Positions 22,106 through 23,244 of a stretch of 23,244 bases of DNA are shown in pieces. Source of the stretch: Thiocapsa sp. UBA6158 (lineage in GTDB: Bacteria; Pseudomonadota; Gammaproteobacteria; Chromatiales; Chromatiaceae); the NCBI RefSeq assembly GCF_002423035.1, contig NZ_DIUM01000109.1, positions 13,122-36,365 of the forward strand. Direction: 5' to 3'. The notes beneath the pieces are model-generated. The model was not told the DNA's origin and searched no databases. It saw only the letters and a list, made by a program, of their open reading frames with translations. The position numbers were made by a program, and so were the translations under genes. The first letter of the stretch is position 1. Each line of letters starts with the position of its first letter.

Positions 22106-23244
22106 TTACATCATGCCCATGCCGCCCATGTCGCCCATTCCACCCATGCCGCCGCCGCCCGGCATCGGGGCGTCGTCCTTCGGCTCTTCGGCAATCATGG
22201 CCTCGGTGGTGATCATGAGGCCGGCGACCGACGCAGCGTTTTGAAGCGCCGAGCGGGTGACCTTGGTGGGATCCAGGATGCCCATGTCGACCATGTCGCC
22301 GTACTCGCCGTTGGCGGCGTTGTAACCGAAGTTACCCGAGCCCTCGAGGACCTTATGCAGGATGACGGACGGCTCGCAGCCGGCGTTGGCAACGATCTGA
22401 CGCAGCGGCTCTTCCATGGCGCGACGCGCGATGGTAATACCGACGTCCTGATCGTGGTTGGCACCGACCAGGCCCTTGACCGCGGTCTGGGCACGGACCA
22501 GCGCAACACCGCCGCCGGGGACGATGCCTTCCTCGACCGCAGCACGGGTGGCGTGCAGTGCATCTTCGACACGCGCCTTCTTCTCCTTCATCTCCATCTC
22601 GGTGGCGGCACCAACCTTGATGACGGCAACACCGCCGGCCAGCTTGGCCAGACGCTCTTGGAGCTTTTCCTTGTCGTAGTCGGAGCTGGTCTCTTCGACC
22701 TGCGCGCGGATCTGCTCGCAGCGCGCCTTGATGTCGATCTCGGAGCCGGCACCGTCGATCAGGGTGGTCTCGTCCTTGGCGACCTGCACGCGCTTGGCGG
22801 TACCCAGATCGTTGAGGGTCGCCTTCTCGAGCGACAGACCGACCTCTTCGGAGATCACGGTCGCGCCGGTCAGGATGGCGATGTCCTGCAGCATGGCCTT
22901 GCGACGATCACCGAAGCCTGGGGCCTTGACCGCACAGACCTTCACGATGCCGCGCAGGGTGTTGACCACCAGTGTGGCCAGCGCCTCGCCTTCGACGTCT
23001 TCGGCGACGATCAGCAGCGGACGACCGGCCTTGGCGACAGCTTCGAGCACCGGCAGAAGCTCGCGGATGTTGGAGATCTTCTTGTCGTGCAGGAGGATGA
23101 ATGGGTCTTCCAGCTCGGCACTCTGGCTCTGCTGGTTGTTGATGAAGTAGGGCGAGAGGTAGCCGCGATCGAACTGCATACCTTCCACGACGTCCAGTTC
23201 GTTGTGCAGCGAGGTGCCGTCTTCGACGGTGATGACGCCTTCCT
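22106..23244 (-). CDS. groEL: Chaperonin GroEL (Hsp60), 3' part; 5' end beyond the window
   Basis: The visible ~378 residues cover the apical domain onward: FDRGYLSPYFINN, LEDPFILLHDKKISNIRELL, KAPGFGDRRKAMLQDIAILT, then EGIVPGGGVALVRA and NAASVAGLMITTEAMI. It ends with a Gly-Met repeat tail (GGMGGMGDMGGMGMM) typical of GroEL. It forms the double ring that refolds proteins with GroES and ATP. The N-terminal ATP-binding part and groES, normally just upstream, lie outside. Together with the three Hsp20 genes it makes the right half of the window rich in chaperones, though the Hsp20 run is about 3 kb away and has its own control. Confidence 0.98.
   Translation of the reverse strand, partial: EGVITVEDGTSLHNELDVVEGMQFDRGYLSPYFINNQQSQSAELEDPFILLHDKKISNIRELLPVLEAVAKAGRPLLIVAEDVEGEALATLVVNTLRGIVKVCAVKAPGFGDRRKAMLQDIAILTGATVISEEVGLSLEKATLNDLGTAKRVQVAKDETTLIDGAGSEIDIKARCEQIRAQVEETSSDYDKEKLQERLAKLAGGVAVIKVGAATEMEMKEKKARVEDALHATRAAVEEGIVPGGGVALVRAQTAVKGLVGANHDQDVGITIARRAMEEPLRQIVANAGCEPSVILHKVLEGSGNFGYNAANGEYGDMVDMGILDPTKVTRSALQNAASVAGLMITTEAMIAEEPKDDAPMPGGGGMGGMGDMGGMGMM

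Noticed and set aside
1..23244. CRISPR arrays, tRNA or rRNA genes, insertion sequences, phage genes
   Set aside because: No spaced direct repeats, cloverleaf-like genes, transposase motifs or terminal inverted repeats were recognised on either strand.

Overview
The window (about 23 kb, GC-rich) looks like the chromosome of a gammaproteobacterium, most likely a purple sulfur bacterium of the Chromatiaceae type (inference from protein flavour and from the glnE-ilvE and pyrC/rnt/grxD neighbourhoods; no rRNA gene is present to confirm it). Most genes are housekeeping. From left to right: the 3' part of an N-acetylglutaminylglutamine amidotransferase gene (osmolyte synthesis); monothiol glutaredoxin grxD; rnt on the opposite strand; a TraB/GumN-family secreted protein followed by the lipoprotein gene mlaA; a zinc-finger protein coupled to pyrC; and a minus-strand run of hexose-6-phosphate mutarotase, glnE and ilvE. 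A divergent MFS permease gene follows.

From about 12.06 to 13.09 kb there is a decayed zone. It holds an HMA_2-type heavy-metal-associated gene broken by an out-of-frame partial tandem duplication. It also holds a small scar of a dihydrolipoamide-dehydrogenase-like gene, in which the first ~25 codons are joined directly to a C-terminal segment. A parvulin-type peptidyl-prolyl isomerase gene follows.

From 14.3 to 17.3 kb lies a light-related operon on the minus strand. Its order is a photolyase-like protein with the FAD domain at its N-terminus, then a full-length photolyase/cryptochrome, then a DUF2256 zinc-ribbon protein. The genes are separated by 4 nt or overlap by 4 nt. The ribosome-binding site of the first gene is buried in a stem-loop.

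From 17.4 to 21.6 kb lies what I consider the most interesting part: a two-component system of the NtrB/NtrC type followed on the same strand by three different Hsp20 genes. Between the regulator and the first Hsp20 gene I see a sigma-54 (-24/-12) promoter-like sequence. Upstream of it are two copies of a palindromic operator (CCGGTCA-N3-TGGCCG), 33 bp apart centre to centre. This suggests that the small heat-shock proteins are driven by the adjacent enhancer-binding protein and sigma-54. The partner histidine kinase has lost the N and G1 boxes of its ATPase domain through an in-frame deletion, so the switch may be rewired or dying.

The right end has about 0.5 kb without a recognisable gene, then a strong terminator and the 3' part of groEL.
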